From the NCBI GenBank assembly GCA_023426545.1, contig JAFAAN010000031.1, positions 44,110 through 108,109 on the forward strand: 64,000 bases of DNA, in the 5' to 3' direction. This document shows positions 1 to 21,400 of the stretch, one piece after another. Under the pieces are notes generated by a model that was not told the origin of the DNA, did not search any database, and saw only the letters and a program-made list of their open reading frames with translations. The DNA is from Pseudomonadota bacterium (GTDB lineage: Bacteria; Myxococcota; Myxococcia; Myxococcales; Myxococcaceae). A program made the position numbers and the translations under genes. Position 1 is the first letter of the stretch, and each line of letters begins with the position of its first letter.

Positions 1-1319
1 TGGAGCCGGGCATGGACCTCGGTGCGCTGCGCGCTGCGCTCGGCGCGGTGGAGCGCCACCACGACGCGCTCCGCCTCCGCTATCGCCTGGAGAATGGCGC
101 ATGGAGCCAGTTCCATGCGGACGGCGGCACAGAGGCGGGGATTCCGCTGGACACGGTGGACGTGGACGGGAGCGCCAGCGTGGAAGAGGCACTCGCCGAC
201 CTCCATGAGTCGCTGGACCTGGAGCAAGGCCCCGTCATGCGCGCCGCGCTGCTGAGGCTGGGAGGAGACGCCGCGCGTCTCGCCCTGGTGGCGCACCACC
301 TGGTCGTGGATGCCGTGTCCTGGGGAATCATCATCGAGGACCTGCTCACGGCCTACAGCCAGCTCTCCAACGGGCAGGAGGTGGGACTGCCTCCGAAGAC
401 GACTTCGTTCCAACGCTGGGCGCAGCAGCTCGAAGCCTATGCCGCGTCGCCAAACGCTCGGGCCGAGCTCGACGCATGGCTCGCCGCCACGCATCGCGAC
501 GACGCCCTGGAGCTGCCAGTGAATGATGCCTCCGCCCCGGACACCGTCCGGGACGCGGGCACGCTCGTGTCGTGGCTCGAAGCCGAGGAGACCCAGCTCC
601 TGTTGCAGGAGGTCCCCACGGCCTACGACGTCAAGGTCAACGAGGCGCTGATCGCCGCGCTGGCGCGAACGCTCTCGGGCTGGACTGGCCACGGCACGGT
701 CCGCATCGACCTGGAGGGTCACGGCCGTGAGTTCTTGTTCGACGATGTCGACCTGAGCCGCACGGTGGGCTGGTTCACCGCGCTCTTCCCGCTCCGGGTG
801 CACGTCGGTGCCCGGGAGAGCGCGCGAGAGATGCTCGCACGCACCAAGGATGCGCTTCGTCGGATTCCCAGGGGCGGCATTGGCTACGGTGTGCTGCGCG
901 CGCTGTCTCCGGATGAGAGCATCCGCTCCAGGCTCCAGGCCATTCCGAGCGCGGGCGTCGTCTTCAACTACCTGGGCCAGATGGGCGCCGTACCGACGCA
1001 AGGCGTGGTCCGCGGCCGGGCCCGGGAAGGGTTGGGGCCGCTGCACTCACCGTGCGCCGCCCGGCCGCACCGCATCGAGCTCAACGCCGTCGTCGATGCC
1101 GGGCAGCGGCTGCGGTTCGACTGGACCTTCGGCACCCAGGTCTTCCGCAAGGAGACCATCGAGAGACTGAACACGGAGCTGCACGGTCACCTCCGCGCCA
1201 TCATCCGTGAGCGCACGGAGCCAGCCGCCGCCGTCCGCGTGGCCGCGGATTTCCCGGCCGCGCGCATGAGCGCGAAGGATTTGAAGCGCGTGCTGACGCT
1301 GACCAAGAAGCCGCGATGA
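1..1319 (+). CDS. NRPS, C-terminal epimerization (E) domain, 5' partial
   Basis: The reading frame is open to the left edge, so this is the 3' end of a larger synthetase gene. The visible ~438 residues form one condensation-fold E domain, which converts the L-aminoacyl/peptidyl thioester on the preceding carrier domain to a D/L mixture. Signature motifs are visible: HHLVVDAVSW (nt 295-324), DLEGHGRE (~nt 709-732), TVGWFT, and FNYLGQM near nt 964. The protein ends in a basic tail directly after the E domain, so it hands its D-configured intermediate to another protein. Its stop codon overlaps an ATG at 1316 (ATGA), so the next NRPS gene is the partner. In the myxochromide pathway the corresponding protein would be MchB, but only this domain is visible, so that name is inference. 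Confidence 0.93.
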   Translation, partial: EPGMDLGALRAALGAVERHHDALRLRYRLENGAWSQFHADGGTEAGIPLDTVDVDGSASVEEALADLHESLDLEQGPVMRAALLRLGGDAARLALVAHHLVVDAVSWGIIIEDLLTAYSQLSNGQEVGLPPKTTSFQRWAQQLEAYAASPNARAELDAWLAATHRDDALELPVNDASAPDTVRDAGTLVSWLEAEETQLLLQEVPTAYDVKVNEALIAALARTLSGWTGHGTVRIDLEGHGREFLFDDVDLSRTVGWFTALFPLRVHVGARESAREMLARTKDALRRIPRGGIGYGVLRALSPDESIRSRLQAIPSAGVVFNYLGQMGAVPTQGVVRGRAREGLGPLHSPCAARPHRIELNAVVDAGQRLRFDWTFGTQVFRKETIERLNTELHGHLRAIIRERTEPAAAVRVAADFPAARMSAKDLKRVLTLTKKPR

Positions 1320-1351
1320 ACCAGGTGGACGGAGAGGGGGAGGACATTTCA

Positions 1352-14730
<13,379 letters not shown>

Positions 14731-14734
<4 letters not shown>

Positions 14735-15195
14735 ACGTCCACAACGTCCTGAAGCTGCTGCACCTCGTCGCCGTGGTGGTCTTCCTGGGCGACATCGTCG
14801 TGACGGCCGTGTGGCGGCTCCTGGCGGACCGGACGCGCGAGCCGCGCGTGATTGCGTACGCGCTGCGGCTGGTACACGTCACCGACAAGTACCTGCTGGT
14901 CCCCAGCGTGTTCGCGCTCGCCGCCACGGGCATGCTGCGGGCGCACCTTCAGGGAATCTCCCTGTGGACGAGCCCCGCGCTCGCCGCCGGGCAGGTGTGC
15001 TTCATGCTGTGCGGCGTCGTCTGGAGCCAGACGCTGCGCCCCATCCAGGCCCGTCAACTGGCCATGGCGGAGGCGCTCGGCGACGCGGGCGCCTCCTTCG
15101 AGGACTACCTGCTGCTCACGCGGAAGTGGTTCCGCTGGGGCTGTCTGGCCATGGCGCTAGCGTTTGGCTCCATGGCGCTGATGGTCCTCCACTGA
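14731..15195 (+). CDS. DUF2269-family integral membrane protein
   Basis: 154 residues with about four hydrophobic helices (roughly residues 5-27, 50-70, 80-100, 133-152). It fits the DUF2269 family of small predicted membrane proteins, whose biochemical role is not established. The ATG overlaps the NRPS stop codon (ATGA), so it is translated from the same message as the synthetase. A hairpin terminator follows at once. The coupling suggests a job linked to the lipopeptide product (membrane insertion, export or self-protection), but nothing in the sequence shows which. It carries no known transporter motif. Confidence 0.85.
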
Positions 15196-15196
15196 A

Positions 15197-15245
15197 AGCA
15201 CGAAGGGGAGCCCACGCCGGCTGGCGCGAGCTCCCCTCGGGTGCT
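15197..15245. terminator. bidirectional hairpin terminator
   Basis: Inverted repeat 15197-15211 / 15230-15245 (agcacgaaggggagc pairs with gctcccctcgggtgct with a small bulge). It lies directly after the DUF2269 stop and before the helicase stop, between convergent genes. Confidence 0.7.
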
Positions 15246-15262
15246 TCATCCCGACTGACGGC

Positions 15263-16771
15263 TCAGAGCCACTTGGGCGAGGAGCGCCGCGGAGGAGGCG
15301 GCGCGGCCTCCGGCGACTTCACCGAGGCGGAGCTGCCCGCGCCCGCGGACCGGCCACCACTGGCGCTCCGAGGAGCGCCCGAGCCTCCCCGATTCGAACC
15401 CGCACCGGACCTACCGCCGCCCTGCGCGGAGCGATTGCCCTCGGAACGGCCCTGGCCCTGGCCACCCCCACCGCGCCCTCCTCGGCGACGGCGCGAGGCG
15501 CCCGAGGGATGGCCACCACCACCACCGCCCCCGTTGCCAGCGGGACGTGGCGTACCCTGGGGACGCCCACCGCCGCCCGAAGGACGGGCCTCCGGCGCGG
15601 CACCCGAGGCTTGATTCACGGGCCGCGGGGCGGGCTGGCCCGAGCGGTATGGATGGTCTTCCACCACGGGCACGTTGCGGCGGATGGTGCGCTCGATGTC
15701 GCGCAGGTACGCGCGCTCCTCGGCGTCGCAGAAGGACACGGCCGTGCCGCTGGCCCCCGCGCGGCCGGTGCGGCCAATGCGGTGCACGTACTGCTCGGGC
15801 ACGTTGGGCAGGTCGTAGTTGACGACGTAGCTCAGCCCGTCGATGTCGATGCCGCGCGCGGCGATGTCCGTGGCCACCAGCACACGGAGCGTCCCGGAGC
15901 GGAACTCGTCGAGCGCGCGCTCGCGCGCGTTCTGGCTCTTGTTGCCGTGAATGGCCGCCGAGCTCACGCCCGCGCCTTCGAGCTGCTTCGCCACCCGGTT
16001 CGCGCCGTGCTTCGTGCGGGTGAAGACGAGCGCGCGGGTGATGTTGCCCTCCTTCAGGAGGTGCGTCAGCAGGCCGCGCTTCTGCTCGCGCTCCACGAAG
16101 TACACTTGCTGGCTCACCGTCTCCGCCGTGCTGGAGGCCGGGGTGACCTCCACGCGGACGGGGTCGGTGAGGATGCTGCGCGCCAGGTCGACGATGTCCG
16201 GCGGAAGCGTGGCGCTGAAGAACAGCGTCTGCCGCTTGGGCGGCAGCGCCTTGATGACGCGCCGCACGTCATGGATGAAGCCCATGTCGAGCATGCGGTC
16301 CGCCTCATCGAGCACGAACACGTCGAGCGAGCGGAGCGACACGTAGCCCTGCTCCATCAGGTCGAGCAGCCGCCCTGGCGTGGCCACAAGGATGTCCATG
16401 CCACGCTGCAGCGCCTGGACCTGCGGATTCTGGCCCACGCCCCCGAAGATGACGGTGTGGCGCAGGGGCAGGTTCTTTCCGTACGTCGCGAAGCTCTCAC
16501 CGACCTGTCCCGCCAGCTCACGGGTGGGCGTCAGGACCAGGCACCGAACCGGACGGGCGCCGCCCGGGGGCGCCTTGGCGGACAGCCTCTGGAGGATGGG
16601 GAGCGCGAAGGCGGCCGTCTTGCCCGTGCCTGTCTGGGCCACGCCGAGCACGTCACGCCCGGCCAATGCGTGCGGGATGGCCTTCTGCTGGATGGGCGTG
16701 GGCGTGGTGTACCCCTCCGCCTTGACGGCGCGCAGGAGGGTCTCGTGAAGCTGAAGTTCGTCGAAAGTCAT
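15263..16771 (-). CDS. DEAD-box ATP-dependent RNA helicase, RhlE type
   Basis: 502 residues with the full set of helicase motifs: Q motif (TPTPIQQ), Walker A AQTGTGKT at 45-52, PTREL, DEAD at 155-158, SAT near 186-188, ARGIDIDG near 305-312 and HRIGRTGRAG from 330. After residue ~385 the protein turns into a disordered Gly/Arg/Ser-rich tail, as in RhlE-group helicases that unwind structured RNA in ribosome assembly, cold response or mRNA decay. It is convergent with the NRPS cluster and codirectional with the EF-G remnant. A short hairpin (16815-16843) lies in the leader about 44 nt upstream of the start; DEAD-box leaders are often structured, but no regulation is shown. Confidence 0.93.
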   Translation of the reverse strand: MTFDELQLHETLLRAVKAEGYTTPTPIQQKAIPHALAGRDVLGVAQTGTGKTAAFALPILQRLSAKAPPGGARPVRCLVLTPTRELAGQVGESFATYGKNLPLRHTVIFGGVGQNPQVQALQRGMDILVATPGRLLDLMEQGYVSLRSLDVFVLDEADRMLDMGFIHDVRRVIKALPPKRQTLFFSATLPPDIVDLARSILTDPVRVEVTPASSTAETVSQQVYFVEREQKRGLLTHLLKEGNITRALVFTRTKHGANRVAKQLEGAGVSSAAIHGNKSQNARERALDEFRSGTLRVLVATDIAARGIDIDGLSYVVNYDLPNVPEQYVHRIGRTGRAGASGTAVSFCDAEERAYLRDIERTIRRNVPVVEDHPYRSGQPAPRPVNQASGAAPEARPSGGGGRPQGTPRPAGNGGGGGGGHPSGASRRRRGGRGGGGQGQGRSEGNRSAQGGGRSGAGSNRGGSGAPRSASGGRSAGAGSSASVKSPEAAPPPPRRSSPKWL

Positions 16772-17119
16772 GTGTTCCTGAAGTGAAGTGAGCCCGCCCC
16801 CTCCTCAGGGGAGGGAGCCCGCGCAGCGCGCCCGTTCGGGCTCTTGCCCAGGGCGCCTGGCGGTGCGCGGTCGGGCCCGGCCGGCCGAACCGCTTTGGGA
16901 ACGGATGGAAACAGGGGGTCTCCCCACCCCATTCCGGAGAATCGGCGCGGGACCCTGCACTTTCCCGCTCCAGATGTCCCGTCAAATCAACGGCTTAATC
17001 ACCGGATTTCCGGGCTCTGGTGGACATTTGTGCAGCCGTCGGCGCTTTCTCCAGGCACAGCACGGGAATGTCCCGCCAGCCCCGGGAACCCAGCCGGGCT
17101 CCCGGGGCGGACCTCTGTC
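16772..17119. other. 348-bp intergenic stretch
   Basis: No convincing gene. It must contain the promoter and leader of the minus-strand helicase. Seen in it: a 7-bp-arm hairpin at 16815-16821/16837-16843 and a strong GC hairpin at 17078-17107 beside the EF-G stop. An AT-richer patch around 16975-17010 is the likeliest promoter area, but no clear -35/-10 pair stands out. Confidence 0.5.
17078..17107 (-). terminator. hairpin downstream of the EF-G paralogue
   Basis: Inverted repeat gccccgggaa (17078-17087) / ctcccggggc (17098-17107), 13 nt past the minus-strand EF-G stop. No long T run follows. Confidence 0.55.
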
Positions 17120-19105
17120 TCAGGCGTGCGCGTCCTGGCGCGCCACCTGGAGCGCCTCGGGGACGGGCTCGTATGCCCCCAGGCGCATGCTGGCCTGAGC
17201 CCGGCCCTGGGTGCGCCCGCGGAGGCTCGTCACGTAGCCGAAGAGGCTGGCCATGGGCACCCGCGCGGAGACGACCCGCGCCACTCCGCGCGCCTCCATG
17301 CCCAGCACCCGGCCCCGCCGCGCCGCCAGGTCACCCAGCACCTCGCCCAGGTACTCCTCGGGCGTGGTGACCTCCACTTCCATGACGGGCTCCAATTGCT
17401 GCACGCCCGCGCTGCGCGCCGCGGCCTGGAGCGCCAGCGAGCCCGCCGTGGCGAACGCCTGGGGCGTGGAGTCACGCACGTGCGTGTCGCCATCCACCAG
17501 CCGCACCTCCACGTCCACCAGCGGAACGCCGTCCCGCACGCCCCGTGCCATGGCCCCGGACACGCCCTTCTCGATGGCGGGTATCAGCTCCTTCGGGATG
17601 ATGCCGCCGCGGGTGTCGTCCACGAAGACGAGCCCTGCGCCGCGAGGCGCCGGCCCCACATCCAGCACCACGCACGCATACTGGCCGGGGCCTCCGGACT
17701 GGCGCACGTGCCGGTACTCCTGGCGCACCTGCCTGTGGAGCGTGTCTCGCCACGCGACCTTGGGCTGGCCCACGCGCGCCTCCACGCCGTACTCCGTCTT
17801 CAACCGGTCCACGACCACCTCCAGATGCAGCTCCCCCATTCCGGACAGCAGCACCTGGCCGCTCTCCGGATCCACGCCCACCCGAAGCGACGGGTCCTCC
17901 GCCGCCAACCGGTTCAAGCCCTCCTCCAGCTTCGTCAGCTCCGCGGGCGAGCGCGCCTCCACGGCGAGTTGCACCACCGGCTCCAGGAGCCCCAGCGACT
18001 CCAGCACCACCGGCGCCTCCGGGTCGCACAGCGTGTCGCCCGTGCGCACGCCCTTCAGGCCGAGCGCCGCGCAGATGTCGCCCGCGTGCACCTCCGCCAC
18101 CACTTCCCGGCGGTTGGCGTGCATGAACATCAGGCGCCCCACCCGCTCACGCCGCCCGGTGGCGGGGTTAAGCGGGACGGAGCCCGCGCGCAGCGTGCCC
18201 GAGTAGACGCGCAGGTACACGATGCCGCCCACGGCCTTGTCGCTCATCAGCTTGAACGCGAGGGCGCATGGAGGCCCCACGTCGGACGCGGGCCGAGACA
18301 CACGCGCATCCGTCCCCGGGACACAGCCCTCGACAGCGGGCACATCCGAGGGCGCGGGCAGGTAGTTGACGATGGCATCCAGCAACATCTGCACTCCCTT
18401 CTTCTTGAAAGCCGCCCCACACAGCACCGGCACCAGCGTCCGCGCCAGGGTGCCCACGCGCAGGGCGCGATCCAGGTCCTCGGCGGTGATGTCTTCCAAC
18501 CGCCCGTCCACGAACTTCTCCAGCACCGTGGCATCCACGTCCGCGCACGCTTCGATGAGCAGCAGGCGCCGCGCCTCCACCTCGGCGCGCACGGCCTCCG
18601 GCACCGGGAGGCCGTCGTGGAAGGAGCCGTCCTCCACGTCGAATGTCACGGCCCGCATGCGCACCAGGTCCACCAGGCCGAGAAACTCCGGGCCCTTGCC
18701 GAGCGGCCACTGCACGGCCACTGGACGTGCGCCCAGCCGCGTCTGGATGGACGCCACGCTCCTGCCGAAGTCCGCGCCCACCTTGTCCATCTTGTTGACG
18801 AAGGCGATGCGCGGCACGCCATAGCGGTCCGCCTGCCGCCACACCGCCTCGGACTGGGGCTCCACCCCCTGGCTCGCGTCGAACACCGCCACCGCGCCAT
18901 CCAGCACACGCAGCGAGCGCTCCACCTCGATGGTGAAGTCCACGTGTCCCGGCGTGTCCAGGATGTTGATGTGGTGGGGCACGCCCGCGCCCGGCCCATG
19001 CCGGGGTTGCCAGAACGCCGTGGTGGCCGCGGAGGTGATGGTGATGCCGCGCTGCATCTCCTGCGGCAGCCAGTCCATCGCCGTGGAACCATCGTGTACC
19101 TGGCC
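17120..19105 (-). pseudogene. elongation factor G paralogue lacking the N-terminal P-loop (5' truncated)
   Basis: The first usable ATG (19078) gives 652 residues. EF-G homology starts with GQVHDGSTAMDW, equal to about residue 41 of E. coli EF-G, so ~50 residues including the G1 P-loop (HIDAGKTT) are absent. G3 (DTPGHVDF), G4 (NKMD) and domains II-V are present and uninterrupted. Directly before GQVHDG is an in-frame TGA (19106-19108), and no frame in the next ~350 bp encodes a P-loop. There is no Shine-Dalgarno before the ATG. Without the P-loop it should not bind GTP as EF-G does, so it is probably a pseudogene, although the remaining frame is clean with ordinary codon use, suggesting recent loss. 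The breakpoint lies at a 17-bp direct repeat. Confidence 0.75.
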
Positions 19106-19107
19106 TC

Positions 19108-19446
19108 AATGACAGACACGCGCGACTCGCCGGAGGGGCACGTCAGGCCCGCTCGGGGACGCGTGAGGACACACGAGGACGCCGCATGAGCCAGGGCGGA
19201 GCCGGGACTCACGGCACACGGGAACCAGCCAACCCGCGCGCCGGAGGACCCCGGTCCGCCAACTCAAATGTCGAGCAGAACCTCGTGACGGGGGGCGAGG
19301 CACACGTCCGCCGCCGGCGCGAAAGCGCGCGCACACAGCAGGGCGTTGAAGGAGACGGGCCTCATGATGGGCTTGAGATAAAACACAGACGCGACTTTGT
19401 CATTCCGGGCGGCCAGGCAGCCTGCCCGGAATGACAGACACGCGCG
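19108..19446. repeat. 17-bp direct repeat pair flanking a 305-bp segment
   Basis: aatgacagacacgcgcg occurs at 19108-19124 and again, perfectly, at 19430-19446. Copy 1 abuts the point where EF-G homology stops; copy 2 includes part of the right arm of the terminator of the upstream gene. A chance match of this length over so short a distance is very unlikely. Confidence 0.8.
19398..19436. terminator. strong hairpin terminator, 13-bp perfect stem
   Basis: tgtcattccgggc (19398-19410) pairs perfectly with gcccggaatgaca (19424-19436) across a 13-nt loop. It lies 14 nt past the stop of the minus-strand TPR/CNB gene. Confidence 0.8.
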
Positions 19447-19449
19447 CTG

Positions 19450-20640
19450 TCAGGTGCTGAGCGCGCGCACGCGGGCCGCGAGGTTGTGCGTGAAGAGGCG
19501 GAAGATGCGCAGCGCCGCGGCCTCATGCGTGTCCAGGTAGTGCTGGAAGCCAGCGCGGGTGATGCGCAGCGCGCGGACCGAGGTCCGGGCGCGGACGTGC
19601 GCGGACACAGGCGCGTCCTGTACCAGGGAGATCTCCCCCAGGTAGGCGCCGGGCCCCAGCGTGTTGAGCTGGCGCGCGTCCGGCTCCGGCCCGCTGAACA
19701 CGTCCACCGCCCCTTCCAGCAGCACGAGGAGGCCGCTGCCCGGCGTGCCCTTCTCCAGCAGCACGGCGCCAGAAGGGATGAGCACTTGACGGGCCACGCG
19801 GTACAGGTCCTTCATGTCGTCGAGCGACAGCTCGCCGAAGATGGGAATGGCCTTGAGGTAGTGGTAGCCATCGGACTCCGGCGCCGCCGCGCTTGAGGGC
19901 AGCCGGGCGATGACGGCCTCGGCCTCCGCTTCCATGCCCAGGCGGCGCAGCAGCCGGGCCTTCTCCGCCGCGAGCGCCGGATCACCCCTTGCTGTCTCCG
20001 AGCCCCGCATCGTGTCCGCGAGCAGCGACAGCGCGCGCCGCGTGAAGCCCTCCGCGTCCAGGAGCTTGCACATGCGCAGCACGGCCTCCAGGTGGCGCGC
20101 GTCTCCCGTGGGCACGCCACCGAGCGCCTCCACTTCCGCGTGCGGCTGGCCCAGCTCCCGGTAGAGCTGCGCCGCTTCATAAGGGCGCCCCAGGCGGACC
20201 AGGCACTGCGCCATCGCCTCGCGGGCGCCCAGCCCCCGGTAGACCTCCAGCGCCCGCTCCATCGCGCCGCCACGCTCGAACGCCGCGGCCGCGCGCTCCA
20301 CCTCACCCGCGCGCAGATACGCCTCCGCCGCGTCCACGTAGCGCCCACCCTGGACGTACAGCTCCGCCACCAGGGCCGCCGCGCCGCAGCCGTCCAGCAG
20401 GCGCGCCGCGCCGGAGAAGTCCCGGGCCTGCCGCAAGACCTCCGCCAGCCGCTGGCGCTCCTCCACCGCGGCCTGGGTGGCCTCCTTCTGCAGCCGCTCG
20501 CGCTGCGAAACCCCCAGCTCCTCGTAGAGCCGGGCCGCAACGGCCGGCGACGGCTGCATCAGCAGCGCCTGGAATGCGCCGTCCCCCGCCATCGACCGGC
20601 GCGGGCCCTCCATGCTCGACTCCGCCTCGGACCGTGACAT
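19450..20640 (-). CDS. TPR-like protein with C-terminal cyclic-nucleotide-binding domain
   Basis: 396 residues from the ATG at 20640, chosen over upstream in-frame starts because GGGGGAG lies 7 nt before it. The N-terminal ~240 residues are Ala/Arg/Leu-rich helical repeats resembling TPRs (tracking groups such as DAAEAYLRAGEVERAAAAFERGG). The last ~120 residues are a cyclic-NMP-binding beta-roll (FGELSLDDMKDL..., then GAYLGEISLVQDAPVSAHVRA, the phosphate-binding-cassette region). No enzymatic or DNA-binding output is visible, so it is likely a cytoplasmic adaptor sensing a cyclic nucleotide or using the fold for protein contacts. It is transcribed alone and ends at a strong terminator. Confidence 0.85.
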   Translation of the reverse strand: MSRSEAESSMEGPRRSMAGDGAFQALLMQPSPAVAARLYEELGVSQRERLQKEATQAAVEERQRLAEVLRQARDFSGAARLLDGCGAAALVAELYVQGGRYVDAAEAYLRAGEVERAAAAFERGGAMERALEVYRGLGAREAMAQCLVRLGRPYEAAQLYRELGQPHAEVEALGGVPTGDARHLEAVLRMCKLLDAEGFTRRALSLLADTMRGSETARGDPALAAEKARLLRRLGMEAEAEAVIARLPSSAAAPESDGYHYLKAIPIFGELSLDDMKDLYRVARQVLIPSGAVLLEKGTPGSGLLVLLEGAVDVFSGPEPDARQLNTLGPGAYLGEISLVQDAPVSAHVRARTSVRALRITRAGFQHYLDTHEAAALRIFRLFTHNLAARVRALST

Positions 20641-20672
20641 CGCTCGTCTCCCCCATTCCGGGCCCAGCTCCG

Positions 20673-20690
20673 GGCCGGTCCACACCGGCC
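20673..20690. promoter_or_regulatory. inverted repeat upstream of the TPR/CNB gene
   Basis: GGCCGGT-ccac-ACCGGCC, 7-bp perfect arms, 33 bp upstream of the minus-strand start at 20640. It could be an operator or a leader hairpin; GC-rich palindromes are common in such DNA. Confidence 0.3.
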
Positions 20691-20752
20691 GGGACTTCCC
20701 GAAAGACTGGAAAATCCTATAGCACCGAAGAGGGGCGGCGTCGCGCGTCCGC

Positions 20753-21229
20753 TCAGCGGACCGACACGAGCTCGGTGTCGAAGATGAGCACCGTATAGGG
20801 CGGAATCCGGCGGCCCGAGCCGGTGGCGCCGTACCCCAGCGACGAGGGGATGATGAGCCGGCGCCGGGCGCCCACCCGCATGCCCGCGATGCCCTCGTCC
20901 CAGCCCTTGATGACCTGGCCGGCGCCGAGTGTGAAGGAGAAGGCGGGGCCGTTCCCGGTGGCGTCGAAGCTGCGGCCGTCCGGGAGGTAGCCGACGTAGC
21001 GCACCTGGACGCGGTTGCCCGGCTGGGCCTCGGCGCCGCCCGGCGCGAGGAAGGTGTCCTGGAGGTAGAGGCCGCTGGGCAGCAGCGTCATCGCGGCCAG
21101 GTCCACCTTGAGCGACTCCGCGTACGTCACCTTGGTGGGGTCGCCCGAGTCGGGGTTGACGCTCTCGTCGTCGCCACAGCCAAGCAGCGAGACGGCGAGA
21201 ATCAGGGGAGCCAGAAGCGAGCGGAGCAT
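20753..21229 (-). CDS. FKBP-type peptidyl-prolyl isomerase lipoprotein
   Basis: 158 residues. The start at 21229 gives a short lipoprotein signal with lipobox LLGC, followed by acidic residues, so the mature protein is probably membrane-anchored outside the cytoplasm. The rest is one FKBP domain: VRYVGYLPDGRSFDAT, then VIKGWDEGIAGMRVGARRRLIIPSSLGYG, ending in IPPYTVLIFDTELVSV, the standard FKBP core. It should accelerate folding of exported proteins at prolyl bonds. It is a single gene, divergent from the metallophosphoesterase. Confidence 0.92.
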   Translation of the reverse strand: MLRSLLAPLILAVSLLGCGDDESVNPDSGDPTKVTYAESLKVDLAAMTLLPSGLYLQDTFLAPGGAEAQPGNRVQVRYVGYLPDGRSFDATGNGPAFSFTLGAGQVIKGWDEGIAGMRVGARRRLIIPSSLGYGATGSGRRIPPYTVLIFDTELVSVR

Positions 21230-21400
21230 GAAGTCCTCGAAGGGGTACGCGGGCCGGGAATCGGCCTCGCGAGATGGCGAAGCCTGCCCCGGCCCGGGGA
21301 CGGGCGAAAGGGGCCAGGGGTGTGGCCCCCACACCTTCCTGGCTGCCCCCCTGGAATCCTGGAGCGCGTTGAGTGGGCTTCCGTTATGCAGGGAGCCGCG

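Larger units (their letters stand above)
19079..19449. other. 371-bp spacer between the EF-G remnant and the TPR/CNB gene
   Basis: It contains two copies of a 17-bp direct repeat (19108-19124 and 19430-19446), the hairpin terminator at 19398-19436, and the last EF-G-like codons before an in-frame stop. The only other frame of note is a 33-codon minus-strand ORF (19264-19365) with no RBS or recognisable homology. No intact gene is seen. Confidence 0.6.

Noticed and set aside
16844..19189. Plus-strand open frame of 781 codons across the EF-G paralogue
   Set aside because: Antisense shadow of EF-G, rich in His/Arg/Gln, no motif.
19106..19336. Minus-strand frame directly upstream of the EF-G homology, as the missing N terminus (frameshift model)
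   Set aside because: It contains no HIDAGKTT or other EF-G motif in any frame, so a simple frameshift does not explain the loss.
19264..19365. 33-codon minus-strand ORF between the EF-G remnant and the terminator
   Set aside because: Plausible composition but no RBS and no recognised homology; it could be the tail of a lost gene, but evidence is too thin to list as a gene.
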